Source of the DNA: Chitinophaga pinensis
Lineage (GTDB): Bacteria > Bacteroidota > Bacteroidia > Chitinophagales > Chitinophagaceae
DNA length: 52,669 bases
Assembly: GCA_945860605.1 (NCBI GenBank)
Contig: CAMAQL010000005.1
Coordinates: forward strand, 1 to 52,669
Reading direction: 5' to 3'
Below are positions 26,081-35,999 of the stretch, piece after piece (position 1 is the first letter of the stretch; every line of letters starts with the position of its first letter). Made by a program: the position numbers and the translations under genes. The notes under the pieces are model-generated. The model was not told the DNA's origin, did no database searches, and worked only from the letters and a program-made list of their open reading frames with translations.

Positions 26081-29011
26081 TTAAAACACGTTATAAGCAA
26101 AGCTTACATAGTACAATCCACCAATTGCTGGACTACCATGTGCAGTGTTATAATAAGTGTTCATAATATTGGTACCACCCATTTTAATCAAGGACTTGAT
26201 TGCAGGTAATTTGTAAGTTAATACAGCATCTAAAGTGTTGAAAGATGATACTTGACCTACTCCGAATGTACCTTCGTAAGTAAAGCCATCTTGGTAACGA
26301 TAGATTGCACTAAATCCTAAACGATTCTTTAATGCAAAACCACTATTATTCAATCCAACGTTTGCTCTCATTTGTGGCGTGTTGAAGTAAGAAATAAATC
26401 CTTCTTCTAAACCTCCAATTTTATCTCCATAAATACTACCATTCACAGTAAAGTTAGCAGGTAATATATAGTCTAATGAAAGACCCCATCCAGAAGTTTT
26501 TACTTTTTGAGTTGCATTAGTAGAGATAGAATAAGCGATACGCTTATCTGCAAATAATACATCTAGTGGACTAGGCGCTGCTGCATTTCTAGATTGTAAC
26601 ACAGTTACACCACTAATGAAGTTTTCATATGCACCAAAATAGTAATAGAAATCGATCAATAATTTTTTAGCCACTAAGCCCTTGTAACCCACTTCAAAAG
26701 AAGTCATAGACTCAGGCTTGAATTCTGGGAAGGCTTGTACTTTCAATAAACCTGGATTTGGAGCGCCTGCTAATGCAGAAGCACCAAACGCATTCACACT
26801 CGCTAAAGAATATGCAGGATTGGTATTGAATTTGTAGAAATTTCTTAACTGTGGCAAACCACCCATTAACCTTGTTCCACCACCTACCAATAAGTTGATC
26901 CACTGGTTTTGAGTCGTTGGGAAACGGTAAGCTGTTTGATAAGAAACACGTAAATTATGATCTTCTTCTAATTTCACAACCAAAGATGCTCTTGGTGTGA
27001 AACGACCTTGGAAGTTTTCATTTTTATCATAACGACCAGAGAATGAGATCTTAAATAAATCATCTAAGAAACGCTTAGACAATTGCGCATAAGCACCAGA
27101 CTCATTGATCTTAATATTTCCAGCTGTATCAGCAAACAAAGTACCCTGAGAATTCAATATAAATTGTCTTGTGCTTCCACCTACTAATAAATCAGCGTTG
27201 TACTTAGCTAAACCGAAAGCTTCTGTTAAATTGTATTGACCCTCAGCTGCACGCATAGAAGTTCTTTCTAAGAACATTGCACCACCTTGTGAAATTGGAG
27301 TGCTTACTAAAGATTGGAACATTGCATTGTTACCAAGGTAACCAGTTGGTCTTCCAACATCCGCGTTTGATCTAGCTCCTGCATGTGCAGCTTGTTGATT
27401 CAGACCAAGACTTAATAAAGTAGAATAAGTAGCAGCATAAGTAGGATACCAAGTTGTACTAGGTTTCCATGCTTCATTGAAATAACGTGCAGCAATAGTT
27501 GAATTAAAAGATGCACCAGAATTCTCTAAAGTTGTATACGCTCTAACGTACCAGTTTCTAGACTTTAATTCTAATTTATACTGACCCATGCTAAAATCCT
27601 TAATTGAATAACGGTCACTTCCTGTATACACCGTATTTCCAGAACCGTTGTAAGCAGCAAAAGATGCTTCTATATCGTCCGTGATTTTGTAGTGGATAGA
27701 CCCTTGGAATTTAACGTTCAATGCAGTTGGATCTACGACATCTTGTTCGGCATATCCTGTTCTACTTACATTCACATTATTAAAATATCCTCTTCTGTCA
27801 CCCCATAAGAAAGCAGCATTTGCACCTAAGGCAGCACCACCAGCACCTGTTAAGAATGCTTGGTAAGAAGCTAATGTCGGAAATGAAAGCGCTGCGTTAT
27901 ATAAACTATTAAAAGTGGCAGTACCTGCAGCAGAACCGAATGCACCAACTAAAGAAGCTAGTACACCACTTTTTACAGCAGTACCAACACCAGCTAAATT
28001 ACTTGTAGTTTCATCACCATAAAAGTTAACACCATCGTAGTTCGGATCAGATGCCCTGTTACCAGGAATAGTTTGACCCAATTGTGAACCAGTTGTTCTA
28101 GAATAGTTTTGATCACTATTCGCTCTCCAGTCATCAGCTTCTGTATATTGCATGCTGAATTTGTATGCAAAACGATCACCAATTTTCTTTGCATAACGAA
28201 CTGTCCAATCTTTATATGGAGCTAAAGGACGTTGTTTGTTATCAATGTGGTTGATACCTTGTTTTACTTGAAAACTTAAACCTTGGTATTTAAATGGATT
28301 TTTACTGTTAATCAAAACAGTACCGTTCATACCTCCTTGACCATATAATGCAGAAGATGCACCTGGTAATAATTCAATATTGTCTACGTCTAATTCTGTT
28401 AAACCAATAATACTAGCTACTGAGAAGTTCAAACCAGGCGCCTGGTTGTCCATTCCATCAACAAATTGATTTAGACGGCTGTTACCACTACCATTGAAAC
28501 CTCTTGTGCTAATACTTTTAAAAGTTAAACTGGCGATATTCACATCCACCCCTTTTAAAGTACCCAATAAGTCATAATAGTTAGCCACCGGTGCAGTCTT
28601 AATAGTTGCATTGCTAATTCTTTCAATCGTCACTGGAGATTCTAAAATACGCTCCGCAACTCTTGAAGCAGCAACAACCACTTCAGTACCTAGCGTAAAT
28701 GCTTGCTTTAAAGTCACATCCATTTTAGATGTTCCAGCATTCACCACCTGCTCTTGGCCTTCAAAACCTACCGAGCTAAAAACCAATGTATATGGTGCTT
28801 TTTGAGTTACATTTAATTTGAAATTTCCTTTATCATCTGTATAGGTTCCAACAGATGAGCCTTTCACTGTAACTGATACTGCAGCGATGGTTTCACCACT
28901 GGTTCCATTTTTTACAGTTCCTGTGATTGTTCCTGCATTTTGAGCCATTGCACTAATTGCAGTAAAAGCAACAGCACAAAAAAGACTAAAACGAGTTAGT
29001 AATCTTGTCAT
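26081..29011 (-). CDS. TonB-dependent outer-membrane receptor
   Basis: This 976-residue receptor should import a ligand through the outer membrane with energy from TonB. A signal peptide ends near AMAQNAG (residue 24). A carboxypeptidase-like regulatory domain follows (GTITGTVKNGTSGETIAAVSV, about 24-105). The plug domain comes next (about 115-240, with ELDVDNIELLPGASSALYGQ), then the barrel ends in YYVSFAYNVF with the expected terminal Phe. No SusD partner is adjacent, so it is not a SusC-type glycan importer by context. The ligand is unknown. An in-frame TTG would add 11 residues; the ATG gives a clean signal peptide. Confidence 0.92.
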   Translation of the reverse strand: MTRLLTRFSLFCAVAFTAISAMAQNAGTITGTVKNGTSGETIAAVSVTVKGSSVGTYTDDKGNFKLNVTQKAPYTLVFSSVGFEGQEQVVNAGTSKMDVTLKQAFTLGTEVVVAASRVAERILESPVTIERISNATIKTAPVANYYDLLGTLKGVDVNIASLTFKSISTRGFNGSGNSRLNQFVDGMDNQAPGLNFSVASIIGLTELDVDNIELLPGASSALYGQGGMNGTVLINSKNPFKYQGLSFQVKQGINHIDNKQRPLAPYKDWTVRYAKKIGDRFAYKFSMQYTEADDWRANSDQNYSRTTGSQLGQTIPGNRASDPNYDGVNFYGDETTSNLAGVGTAVKSGVLASLVGAFGSAAGTATFNSLYNAALSFPTLASYQAFLTGAGGAALGANAAFLWGDRRGYFNNVNVSRTGYAEQDVVDPTALNVKFQGSIHYKITDDIEASFAAYNGSGNTVYTGSDRYSIKDFSMGQYKLELKSRNWYVRAYTTLENSGASFNSTIAARYFNEAWKPSTTWYPTYAATYSTLLSLGLNQQAAHAGARSNADVGRPTGYLGNNAMFQSLVSTPISQGGAMFLERTSMRAAEGQYNLTEAFGLAKYNADLLVGGSTRQFILNSQGTLFADTAGNIKINESGAYAQLSKRFLDDLFKISFSGRYDKNENFQGRFTPRASLVVKLEEDHNLRVSYQTAYRFPTTQNQWINLLVGGGTRLMGGLPQLRNFYKFNTNPAYSLASVNAFGASALAGAPNPGLLKVQAFPEFKPESMTSFEVGYKGLVAKKLLIDFYYYFGAYENFISGVTVLQSRNAAAPSPLDVLFADKRIAYSISTNATQKVKTSGWGLSLDYILPANFTVNGSIYGDKIGGLEEGFISYFNTPQMRANVGLNNSGFALKNRLGFSAIYRYQDGFTYEGTFGVGQVSSFNTLDAVLTYKLPAIKSLIKMGGTNIMNTYYNTAHGSPAIGGLYYVSFAYNVF

Positions 29012-29098
29012 AATAAATTGTTTTTTAATTGAATTGTATCTCAAAATACCAAATTGTTAGCAAATCAGAAAAAATTATCAAAATACTGTTAAAATTTT

Positions 29099-29106
29099 TA
29101 TTTTCG
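29099..29106 (+). promoter_or_regulatory. Probable -7 box of purC, very close to the ATG
   Basis: TATTTTCG differs from TAnnTTTG at one base and ends four bases before the purC ATG. If used, transcription would begin at the start codon, giving a leaderless message. Confidence 0.35.
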
Positions 29107-29110
29107 TAGC

Positions 29111-30043
29111 ATGAACCCAACCACGATCCCCGGCCTAATAAATACCTACCACGGTAAGGTAAGAGACGTCTATTACATTGAAAATGAACTACTTGTAATG
29201 ATAGCAAGTGATCGTATCTCTGCATTTGACGTCATTTTGCCTAAGCCAATCCCTTATAAAGGACAGGTTTTAAACCAAATTGCTGCCTATATGCTCGAAG
29301 CCACCAAGGATATTTGTCCAAATTGGCTCATTAGCACCCCTGCCCCAAATGTGGCCATTGGTCAAAAATGCACCCCATTTAAGATCGAAATGGTCGTAAG
29401 AGGCAATTTAGTAGGACATGCATGGAGAACTTACCAGGCTGGCGGGAGGACACTTTGCGGCGTAACACTACCGGAAGGACTAAAAGAAAATGACTATTTC
29501 CCATCTCCTATCATCACCCCTTCTACTAAAGCAAGTGAAGGACATGATGAAGATATTTCAAAGGAAGCTATCATTGCCGAGGGGTTAGCTTCTGCAGAAG
29601 ATTGGGCCATTTTAGAAAAATATGCCCTAGCCTTATTTGAAAGAGGAAAAGCCATTGCTGCAAAAAGAGGCTTGATTTTAGTAGATACAAAATATGAGTT
29701 TGGGAAGATTGGGGACACCATTTATTTAATGGATGAAATTCATACCCCTGATTCATCGAGGTATTTTTATGCAGATGGATTTGAAGCAAGACAAGCTAGC
29801 CAAGAAAAGCAAAAACAACTAAGCAAGGAATTTGTAAGAGAATGGTTGATTGAAAACAATTTTATGGGCAAGGAAGGACAAACAGTGCCAGCTATGTCTG
29901 AAGAGTGGATTCAAACCATTTCAAAAAGATATATAGAATTGTATGAGCAAATCATTGGAGCAACTTTTCAACCTGAACCAAAATCAGAAGCTGAGACTTT
30001 TCAATTGATTCAAAATGCATTGAATAATTTAGGAATACAATAA
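29111..30043 (+). CDS. purC: SAICAR synthetase
   Basis: The 310-residue enzyme joins CAIR and aspartate with ATP to form SAICAR in purine synthesis. It shows [27 protein letters not shown] at the N-terminus, [19 protein letters not shown] in the nucleotide/substrate region and [10 protein letters not shown] and [12 protein letters not shown] in the C-terminal half, all typical of PurC. The length of about 310 is that of the longer bacterial and yeast-like form, rather than the 237-residue E. coli form. A terminator follows directly. Confidence 0.96.
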   Translation: MNPTTIPGLINTYHGKVRDVYYIENELLVMIASDRISAFDVILPKPIPYKGQVLNQIAAYMLEATKDICPNWLISTPAPNVAIGQKCTPFKIEMVVRGNLVGHAWRTYQAGGRTLCGVTLPEGLKENDYFPSPIITPSTKASEGHDEDISKEAIIAEGLASAEDWAILEKYALALFERGKAIAAKRGLILVDTKYEFGKIGDTIYLMDEIHTPDSSRYFYADGFEARQASQEKQKQLSKEFVREWLIENNFMGKEGQTVPAMSEEWIQTISKRYIELYEQIIGATFQPEPKSEAETFQLIQNALNNLGIQ

Positions 30044-30075
30044 AAAAAATCCCGGCCTTGGTCGGGATTTTTTTT
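30042..30075. terminator. Two-way terminator between purC and trhO
   Basis: AATCCCG (30048-30054) pairs with CGGGATT (30063-30069), flanked by A-run and T-run, so it can serve both convergent genes. Its left end overlaps the purC stop codon. Confidence 0.85.
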
Positions 30076-30088
30076 GCAATCATTTATT

Positions 30089-31138
30089 TTATTTGACTTC
30101 AATATCAATCCCGAGTCTTGGTCTTAATCTTTCTTTGGCTTTATTAAATACCTGCATACCTTTTTTTACTCCTTTTCTCAATGCCTCTTGTGCTTCTAGC
30201 GGTAAATGATAGACTTCTTTACATGCACTTGTGCAACATCCATCAAATGATTTTGCACAAGCATCGCATTGTATAAAAAGCAAATGACAAGCATCGTTTT
30301 TGCAATTGGTATGGGTATCTGCAGGCTTACCACACTGGTGACAACTTGCAATAATATCATCGGTAATTTGCTCCCCTAACCGATCGTCAAAGACGAAATT
30401 TTTTCCTTTGAATTTACTTTCTAATCCCGCCGCTCTTATTTGATTGGCATAATGAATGACACCGCCTTCTAAATGATACACATTTTTGAAACCCTCATGT
30501 AGCATATACGCACTTGCTTTCTCGCAACGTATCCCACCAGTACAATACATGATAATATTTTTATCCTTATGAGGCTGCATCATTTCTGCGGCCATCGGTA
30601 ACTGGTCTCTAAAAGTATCAGATGGGATTTCAATGGCATTGTCAAAATGTCCTACTTCATATTCATAATGATTGCGCATATCTATCACAATGGTATCTGG
30701 CAGTGCCAATAATTGATTCATTTGCTCCGCATTCACGTATTTCCCTTTGTTCTCCATACTAAAATTGGAATCCTCAATGCCGTCAGCCACTACTTTTTCT
30801 CTTACTTTTATTTTCAATACCCAAAAACTTTTACCATTGTCATTCACCGCATTATTTAATCGGATTCCATCCAATGCCTTCATTGAAAAAAGATAAGCTT
30901 TGAAGGCTTCAAATAAATGCGTGGGTACACTAATTTGTGCATTGATCCCCTCTGTCGCAATATAGATTCGTCCAAATACCTGCATTGCATTCAATGCTTG
31001 GTACATGTCATCTCTAAATTTAGCTGGATCTTGAATTGTAAAATACTGGTAAAAACTAATCGTGGTTCTATCGAAAGCCTCTTCGTATAGTTTTTGTTTC
31101 AACTCCTTGTTTGAAACACGGTTGTGCAGTTGTGCCAT
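30089..31138 (-). CDS. trhO: tRNA uridine(34) hydroxylase, rhodanese-like
   Basis: This 349-residue protein (YceA/TrhO type) hydroxylates uridine 34 in tRNA using oxygen, a step to 5-carboxymethoxy- or methoxyuridine. An N-terminal domain (about 25-115) is followed by the rhodanese domain with the catalytic Cys199 in [11 protein letters not shown], and a C-terminal Cys-rich part ([14 protein letters not shown], then [12 protein letters not shown]) that may hold a metal. Length is that of the E. coli protein. It stands 55 bases after the small membrane protein gene and may be co-transcribed with it. Confidence 0.92.
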   Translation of the reverse strand: MAQLHNRVSNKELKQKLYEEAFDRTTISFYQYFTIQDPAKFRDDMYQALNAMQVFGRIYIATEGINAQISVPTHLFEAFKAYLFSMKALDGIRLNNAVNDNGKSFWVLKIKVREKVVADGIEDSNFSMENKGKYVNAEQMNQLLALPDTIVIDMRNHYEYEVGHFDNAIEIPSDTFRDQLPMAAEMMQPHKDKNIIMYCTGGIRCEKASAYMLHEGFKNVYHLEGGVIHYANQIRAAGLESKFKGKNFVFDDRLGEQITDDIIASCHQCGKPADTHTNCKNDACHLLFIQCDACAKSFDGCCTSACKEVYHLPLEAQEALRKGVKKGMQVFNKAKERLRPRLGIDIEVK

Positions 31139-31193
31139 ATGGATTTAATTTAAGCTCAATTACAGATTAAGCAAATTGACCCCAAAGGTAAAC

Positions 31194-31544
31194 TTATTCA
31201 GGCTTCCTAACAAAAGATCCAGTTAGAGAAGCAAGTCCGCCTAACAAAGCACCCACTAATGCAGTCACCGCAATTAAAGCGATGTATGAACCTCCTAATG
31301 GAAGGATCTGAGCTACTTTGGTCGATAGAATATGGTTATTTGCTAAGTCAATCCCAAAAGCTAAGCCAGCCCACAAAGCACCCACACCAAGTGCACCGGC
31401 AATGAAAGATTGTAAAGGCTTAATGGGCAATGCAATGGCAATGATTAAATTGGTTACTACAAAACTCCACCAAGGCAAATTTCCGTAGATACCAATTGCA
31501 TAGGTCACTAATGCTACTAATACTATTAAAAGAATAAATTTCAT
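31194..31544 (-). CDS. Small membrane protein of unknown function
   Basis: The 116-residue protein is almost entirely hydrophobic, with four likely membrane segments (about 2-18, 24-42, 48-66 and 86-110) and a short polar tail ending RKPE. No motif is recognised. It follows the penicillin acylase gene by 29 bases and looks like the end of the rlmB-GSCFA-acylase run. It may be a conserved Bacteroidota hypothetical protein. Confidence 0.75.
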   Translation of the reverse strand: MKFILLIVLVALVTYAIGIYGNLPWWSFVVTNLIIAIALPIKPLQSFIAGALGVGALWAGLAFGIDLANNHILSTKVAQILPLGGSYIALIAVTALVGALLGGLASLTGSFVRKPE

Positions 31545-31573
31545 ATGAATTTTTTTAAGTTGATCTTTTAATA

Positions 31574-34057
31574 TTAAGCAACGGATTTTTTAAATTGAAT
31601 ATGCCATTTTGTTCGCTCATGTTGCTTTAATTTTTCTTTAGGCAAGAATAGCAATCTATAATATTTACCTGCCGCCCAATAATTAATAAAGCTATCATAA
31701 TAAGGACTGCCTGGGTTACCACTCTGTCCTCCTGGGTACAATCCATAAGCTTCAATTTCATCCGTCAAATGCACCACCATTCTCCAACTTGGTCCATTAT
31801 TTTCTCCAGTGGCATTAATAATATTCGTACCTCCTCCAATGGATAAATTTAATCTACTCAGGACTGGTATCTTAGTAAGGTGTAAAACCCTTGTAGCTTT
31901 AAATGTTTCCCAACTTAATTTATTTTCTTTTTCTAATGCAAGACATTTTAAGGTCGCTTTTTCAATTCCAATTCGAACTTGATCTTTCAAGCTTTCCACT
32001 TTGTCTTTTGTTCGGATATCATCCGCTACCCTATAATTAGAATCACGATTCATTTGTTCTAATAAAACAAATGACTCAGGTTTAGTCAATGGAATCAATG
32101 CGCCTGCTAATTCATCTCCCCAAACTGCATTCTCCACACTATCCCAAATCAATTTAAAAATGGTGATGCCTTTTTCTGAAGGATCATTGTATAAATTCCA
32201 TTGCGTCATCATTCCAACCATTCTTTGTGCCTCAGTACTTAATGTATTCATCTCCACAAACTTCATTAAAGCGGGTCTTGCTTGCTGGGCAAAAACATTG
32301 TAATTATTTGTTTGCAACGCTTGCATATCTTGAGCAGTCACTTGTGTCCTTCCAGTTAATTGTTGATTGACGCTAATGCCTCTATATAAAGGAAAGGAAC
32401 TTGCAGTGCCTAAATAATATGGATAGCTTGCATCGGTAGATTTTTGATTGGCACTACTTACAAAACCACGAGCAGGATTTAAGATCATTGGATTTTCTTG
32501 GAAAGGAATGATGCCCTGCCAGTCATATGCACTATCTGTTCCAGGCATGATAAAGTCACCTTGTCGATCCCATCTTGCAACAAAGTCGCCTTGTTGTTTA
32601 ATGGCGATATCTCCAGTTTTAGTGGCAACCACAAAATTTTGTCCAGGGCATTTCCATAATTGAATTGCTTTGGAATAATCATCAATATTTTTTGCACGAT
32701 TTAATTGGTAAAAAGTTTCTACTCCAGTTGAAGCATTGTGTGCAGTCCATTTTACTGCAAGGTTTCTGCCATTGGACTGTGAATTTTGATAATAGGCATC
32801 AAACATCACAGGTCCATAATGACTCATGGCAATATTTTCAATCACATCTGCACTGTCTTTCACTTTAATCACCTCTACTCTCTTGGTCACCGACTTCCAA
32901 TTACCATTAAACCAATATTCATTTTGTGTGGTATCTTTAAATTTTAATTCATAATAGTCTAATACATCACGTCCTGCATTGGTCACACCCCAGGCTAAGC
33001 TATCATTGAATCCTATGATCACTGCTGGAGATCCAGGAAAACTTGCGCCGTAAGTGCTATGTGTAGGTGTCGTGATTTGAACCTCGTACCATAACGAAGG
33101 TAAGTTCAAACCCAAATGCGGATCACTTGCTAAAATGGGTCTGCCTGACTTTGTCATTGTTCCACCAACTGCCCAGTTATTACTTCCATTATTAGGATCC
33201 GGTGCTTCTGGCGATTCAACTAATTTTGCAATATCTACTTGTTGTGTTTTTTTCAAATAAACCATATCAGATTCCAATGGTTTTATTGGAACAATACTTG
33301 GTTCGGCATAAGTGGTACCAATTGGAATAATTGGATCCAAAGAATCTTGTTGATTGGTATACAATTGATCAAATAAATCATACCCTAAATAATCTCTTGT
33401 ATTGGTCAATTGCAAATCTGCACTTGCAGATCTTCCTGTCAAATCATAGGACATGAACATCAAGAACAAATAGGTCTTTTTAGGCGTCCAGCTTTCTGGC
33501 TCAAAATTCATCAACTTATATTCAAAAGGCACATCCTCAGGTGCTAATTGTTTTAGGTAAGCATTGACACCAGCAGTGTAAGCATCCACAGTCGCTTTCA
33601 TTACTGGATTCTTTTCATTGATATAGGCTTCTGTCTGCTCTGCACCATACACCATGCCTAATCTTCTGAAAAAACGATCTATGGATAATTTATCTGCCCC
33701 TGCTACTTCGCTCAATCTTCCGGCAGCCACACGAGTTTGAAAGTCCATCTGCCATAATCTGTATTTTGCGTGCAAGTAACCTTGCACATAATAAGCATCT
33801 TCATCATTGTCTGCATAAATATGTGGGACTAATCGGTCATCCATATACACATCTACATCCCCTTTCAAATCATTGGCAAGGATGGATGCATCAAAATTGG
33901 TATTGACTTTTTCTGCATTTTTCCAAAACCCATGTTGAGGCGATAAAAAATAGCCCAGTCTTGGTGCTTTAGTTCCCCCTAATTTTAATTGGATATTGAG
34001 CGTAAAAACAAGCCCAGCTGTTACAGTCGCTGACACTAAAAATGGTACAATGCGCAT
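31574..34057 (-). CDS. Penicillin acylase family protein
   Basis: This 827-residue Ntn hydrolase should be exported and cut itself into two chains. The N-terminus has one hydrophobic segment (about 4-25) acting as a signal or anchor. The future N-terminal nucleophile is Ser292 in NGSNNWAVGG, with downstream catalytic-site residues in the ASDPHLGLNLPSLWYEV stretch. Relatives hydrolyse beta-lactam side chains, acyl-homoserine lactones or other amides; the natural substrate here is unknown. It lies 29 bases after the GSCFA gene. Confidence 0.92.
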   Translation of the reverse strand: MRIVPFLVSATVTAGLVFTLNIQLKLGGTKAPRLGYFLSPQHGFWKNAEKVNTNFDASILANDLKGDVDVYMDDRLVPHIYADNDEDAYYVQGYLHAKYRLWQMDFQTRVAAGRLSEVAGADKLSIDRFFRRLGMVYGAEQTEAYINEKNPVMKATVDAYTAGVNAYLKQLAPEDVPFEYKLMNFEPESWTPKKTYLFLMFMSYDLTGRSASADLQLTNTRDYLGYDLFDQLYTNQQDSLDPIIPIGTTYAEPSIVPIKPLESDMVYLKKTQQVDIAKLVESPEAPDPNNGSNNWAVGGTMTKSGRPILASDPHLGLNLPSLWYEVQITTPTHSTYGASFPGSPAVIIGFNDSLAWGVTNAGRDVLDYYELKFKDTTQNEYWFNGNWKSVTKRVEVIKVKDSADVIENIAMSHYGPVMFDAYYQNSQSNGRNLAVKWTAHNASTGVETFYQLNRAKNIDDYSKAIQLWKCPGQNFVVATKTGDIAIKQQGDFVARWDRQGDFIMPGTDSAYDWQGIIPFQENPMILNPARGFVSSANQKSTDASYPYYLGTASSFPLYRGISVNQQLTGRTQVTAQDMQALQTNNYNVFAQQARPALMKFVEMNTLSTEAQRMVGMMTQWNLYNDPSEKGITIFKLIWDSVENAVWGDELAGALIPLTKPESFVLLEQMNRDSNYRVADDIRTKDKVESLKDQVRIGIEKATLKCLALEKENKLSWETFKATRVLHLTKIPVLSRLNLSIGGGTNIINATGENNGPSWRMVVHLTDEIEAYGLYPGGQSGNPGSPYYDSFINYWAAGKYYRLLFLPKEKLKQHERTKWHIQFKKSVA

Positions 34058-34086
34058 GGCAGTAATTTAGACCTCTAATGTAGCAA

Positions 34087-35088
34087 TTATTTGCTTAAGC
34101 TGGCCTTAAAAAATGCTAAATGGTCTTGAAGAGATAGTGTTGGATATGTAGCTAACAATGTTTCCGTTTTAAGGATGCAGGATTCAAGGAATTTTTGATG
34201 TTCTGCAGATCCAAGGAAAAAAGGTTTATGATTCATTGCTAATTGAAGTTCAGCAACTTGTTTCATGATAGCTTGTGTTTTGTGGTCCATATAGGTCTCC
34301 ACCAATTTATCCCATACATAACCAGAGGCGGCAAAATTTGGATGCACCAAGTCTTCTGCGTAAAATCGGTAATCTCTTAAATCGTCCATCACATATTCGT
34401 ATGCTGGAAAATAATCCACCCCATTGCATTGATGCACTAATTCATGTACTGCATGAATTAAAACTGCTTTACTACGGTTGTTTTCTATCAAGCCTTCCCT
34501 TAAATGTCGAACAGGACTAATGGTAAATGTGATATGCAATTTTGGATTAAAAGCATGCAAACGATTCACCAAATCATGTAGATTTTCTAATAAAGTATTT
34601 GGCTGCATCAAGGATTTATAAAACCAATTGATTGGCCCTTTATGATTATTGGCAACCACTTGCCCATTTCCCAAAGGTGCATCATTGGTCAAATGGTACA
34701 ACCAAGCAGACCCTAATGTAATGACCAATCGATTCGCTGATTTTAAAAAATCATGCGCAGATAAAATGGTGCTATTGATATTTTCTAATGCCGCTGCCTT
34801 CTCTACAGCAGAAAAACGACTATGATGGTGCCAGCTATGCCAAAGCCCATTGTGTTGAAATAAATCATCCACTTGATACATTCTCTTATCCATGATCTCG
34901 GTCAATGTGGTAACAACGCTTACCGGATTAAATAAGATACCATATGGATTCTCAGACAGCTCAAATAAATGTGTCTTAAATTTTGCGCCAATATTTTCTG
35001 TAAAACAGGAGCCAATTAATAGGAGCTTATCCCCATATGCTATGGAATCCTTAGAGGGCTTTGCGTCTAATGTTAATTTAAATTTCAT
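34087..35088 (-). CDS. GSCFA domain protein
   Basis: The 333-residue protein starts with LLIGSCFTENIG, the GSCFA motif that names the family, in which the Ser probably serves as an SGNH-like nucleophile. Later pieces, VITLGSAWLYH, FTISPVRHLREG and HPNFAASGYVWDKL, fit the family and supply a possible catalytic His. It has no signal peptide. Its first four bases overlap the end of rlmB (ATGA), so translation is likely coupled. The family's substrate is not established; an esterase role is a guess. Confidence 0.88.
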   Translation of the reverse strand: MKFKLTLDAKPSKDSIAYGDKLLLIGSCFTENIGAKFKTHLFELSENPYGILFNPVSVVTTLTEIMDKRMYQVDDLFQHNGLWHSWHHHSRFSAVEKAAALENINSTILSAHDFLKSANRLVITLGSAWLYHLTNDAPLGNGQVVANNHKGPINWFYKSLMQPNTLLENLHDLVNRLHAFNPKLHITFTISPVRHLREGLIENNRSKAVLIHAVHELVHQCNGVDYFPAYEYVMDDLRDYRFYAEDLVHPNFAASGYVWDKLVETYMDHKTQAIMKQVAELQLAMNHKPFFLGSAEHQKFLESCILKTETLLATYPTLSLQDHLAFFKASLSK

Positions 35089-35924
35089 TTGAACAATCTT
35101 TGCTTCATGGATTCGTACAAGACAATACCAGCAGCAACGGATACATTATAGGAATCAAAATTTGTCGCCATTGGAATCTTGAAAAAATAATCTGCAGCCT
35201 TGGCTAAATAAGGTTGTACTCCTTTCCCTTCATCGCCCATAATGATACAACTTGGAATGGTTAAATCTAATTCATGTACATTTTTATCTGCACGCATTTC
35301 ACTGGTAAAAACTTGAATGCCGTTCATGTGTAAATCATCTACCGCTTTTAATAAACTAGTCACGCGAACAACATGAATATGTTCCAATGCACCTGCGCTG
35401 CTTTTAAAAGCTTCTTCATTCAATGCGCCAACACCTTTGTCAGGAATGATTAGCGCTTGCGCACCACAACAATGTATACTTCTACAAATGGCACCAATAT
35501 TACGTACATCGGTGACCCCATCTAACATCATAAATAAAGGAACCTCTCCTTTTGCAACTACAAAGTCAATCACTTCTTGTAGGTCTAAATATTTTACAGT
35601 GGAGATAAATGCAAGTACGCCTTGGTGATTTGCTTTGGTCATGCCGTTGAGCTTTTCAATAGGCACTAATTGAACAGGAATGGTATGCGTTTTTGCAAAT
35701 TGTTTTATCTCATCTAAGCCTTCCCCTTGTGCATTTTTTTGTAGTAATATTTTTTCAATATTCGCGCCAGCATTCAATGATTCAATCAATGGTTGACGAC
35801 CAATAATAAATTTACGTTCTGTGGTAAAACTTGGCCTAGGGCTAAATTTTCTTTGTCCTGTAAATTTTCTTTCTGGCCTTCCAGATCGATCTGGTCGTTC
35901 CGGTCTGTCGTTTCTTTCTTGCAT
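35085..35924 (-). CDS. rlmB: 23S rRNA (guanosine-2'-O)-methyltransferase, RlmB/TrmH type
   Basis: This 279-residue SPOUT methyltransferase should methylate the 2'-OH of a guanosine in 23S rRNA (2251 in E. coli numbering). After a basic, Arg/Pro-rich tail (about 1-36) comes the substrate-binding domain (GRQPLIESLNAGANIEKILL) and then the knotted SPOUT domain with DGVTDVRNIGAICRSIHCCGAQALI and IIMGDEGKGVQPYL. The exact target among TrmH-family members is inferred. It heads the run rlmB-GSCFA-acylase-membrane protein. Confidence 0.9.
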   Translation of the reverse strand: MQERNDRPERPDRSGRPERKFTGQRKFSPRPSFTTERKFIIGRQPLIESLNAGANIEKILLQKNAQGEGLDEIKQFAKTHTIPVQLVPIEKLNGMTKANHQGVLAFISTVKYLDLQEVIDFVVAKGEVPLFMMLDGVTDVRNIGAICRSIHCCGAQALIIPDKGVGALNEEAFKSSAGALEHIHVVRVTSLLKAVDDLHMNGIQVFTSEMRADKNVHELDLTIPSCIIMGDEGKGVQPYLAKAADYFFKIPMATNFDSYNVSVAAGIVLYESMKQRLFK

Positions 35925-35944
35925 GGGTCAAAGTTATGGATTAA

Positions 35945-35984
35945 AATAAAAATCCCGTCCCAATTTGTGTCGAGACGGGATCTT
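35945..35984 (-). terminator. Terminator of metK
   Basis: ATCCCGTC (35952-35959) pairs with GACGGGAT (35974-35981) and is followed by T-rich sequence on the minus strand. It separates metK from rlmB. Confidence 0.8.
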
Positions 35985-35999
35985 CATTCAATCAATGAT

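Noticed and set aside
26081-29011. SusC-type glycan importer
   Set aside because: No SusD gene is adjacent, and no glycan-active enzyme is nearby; it is kept as a general TonB receptor.
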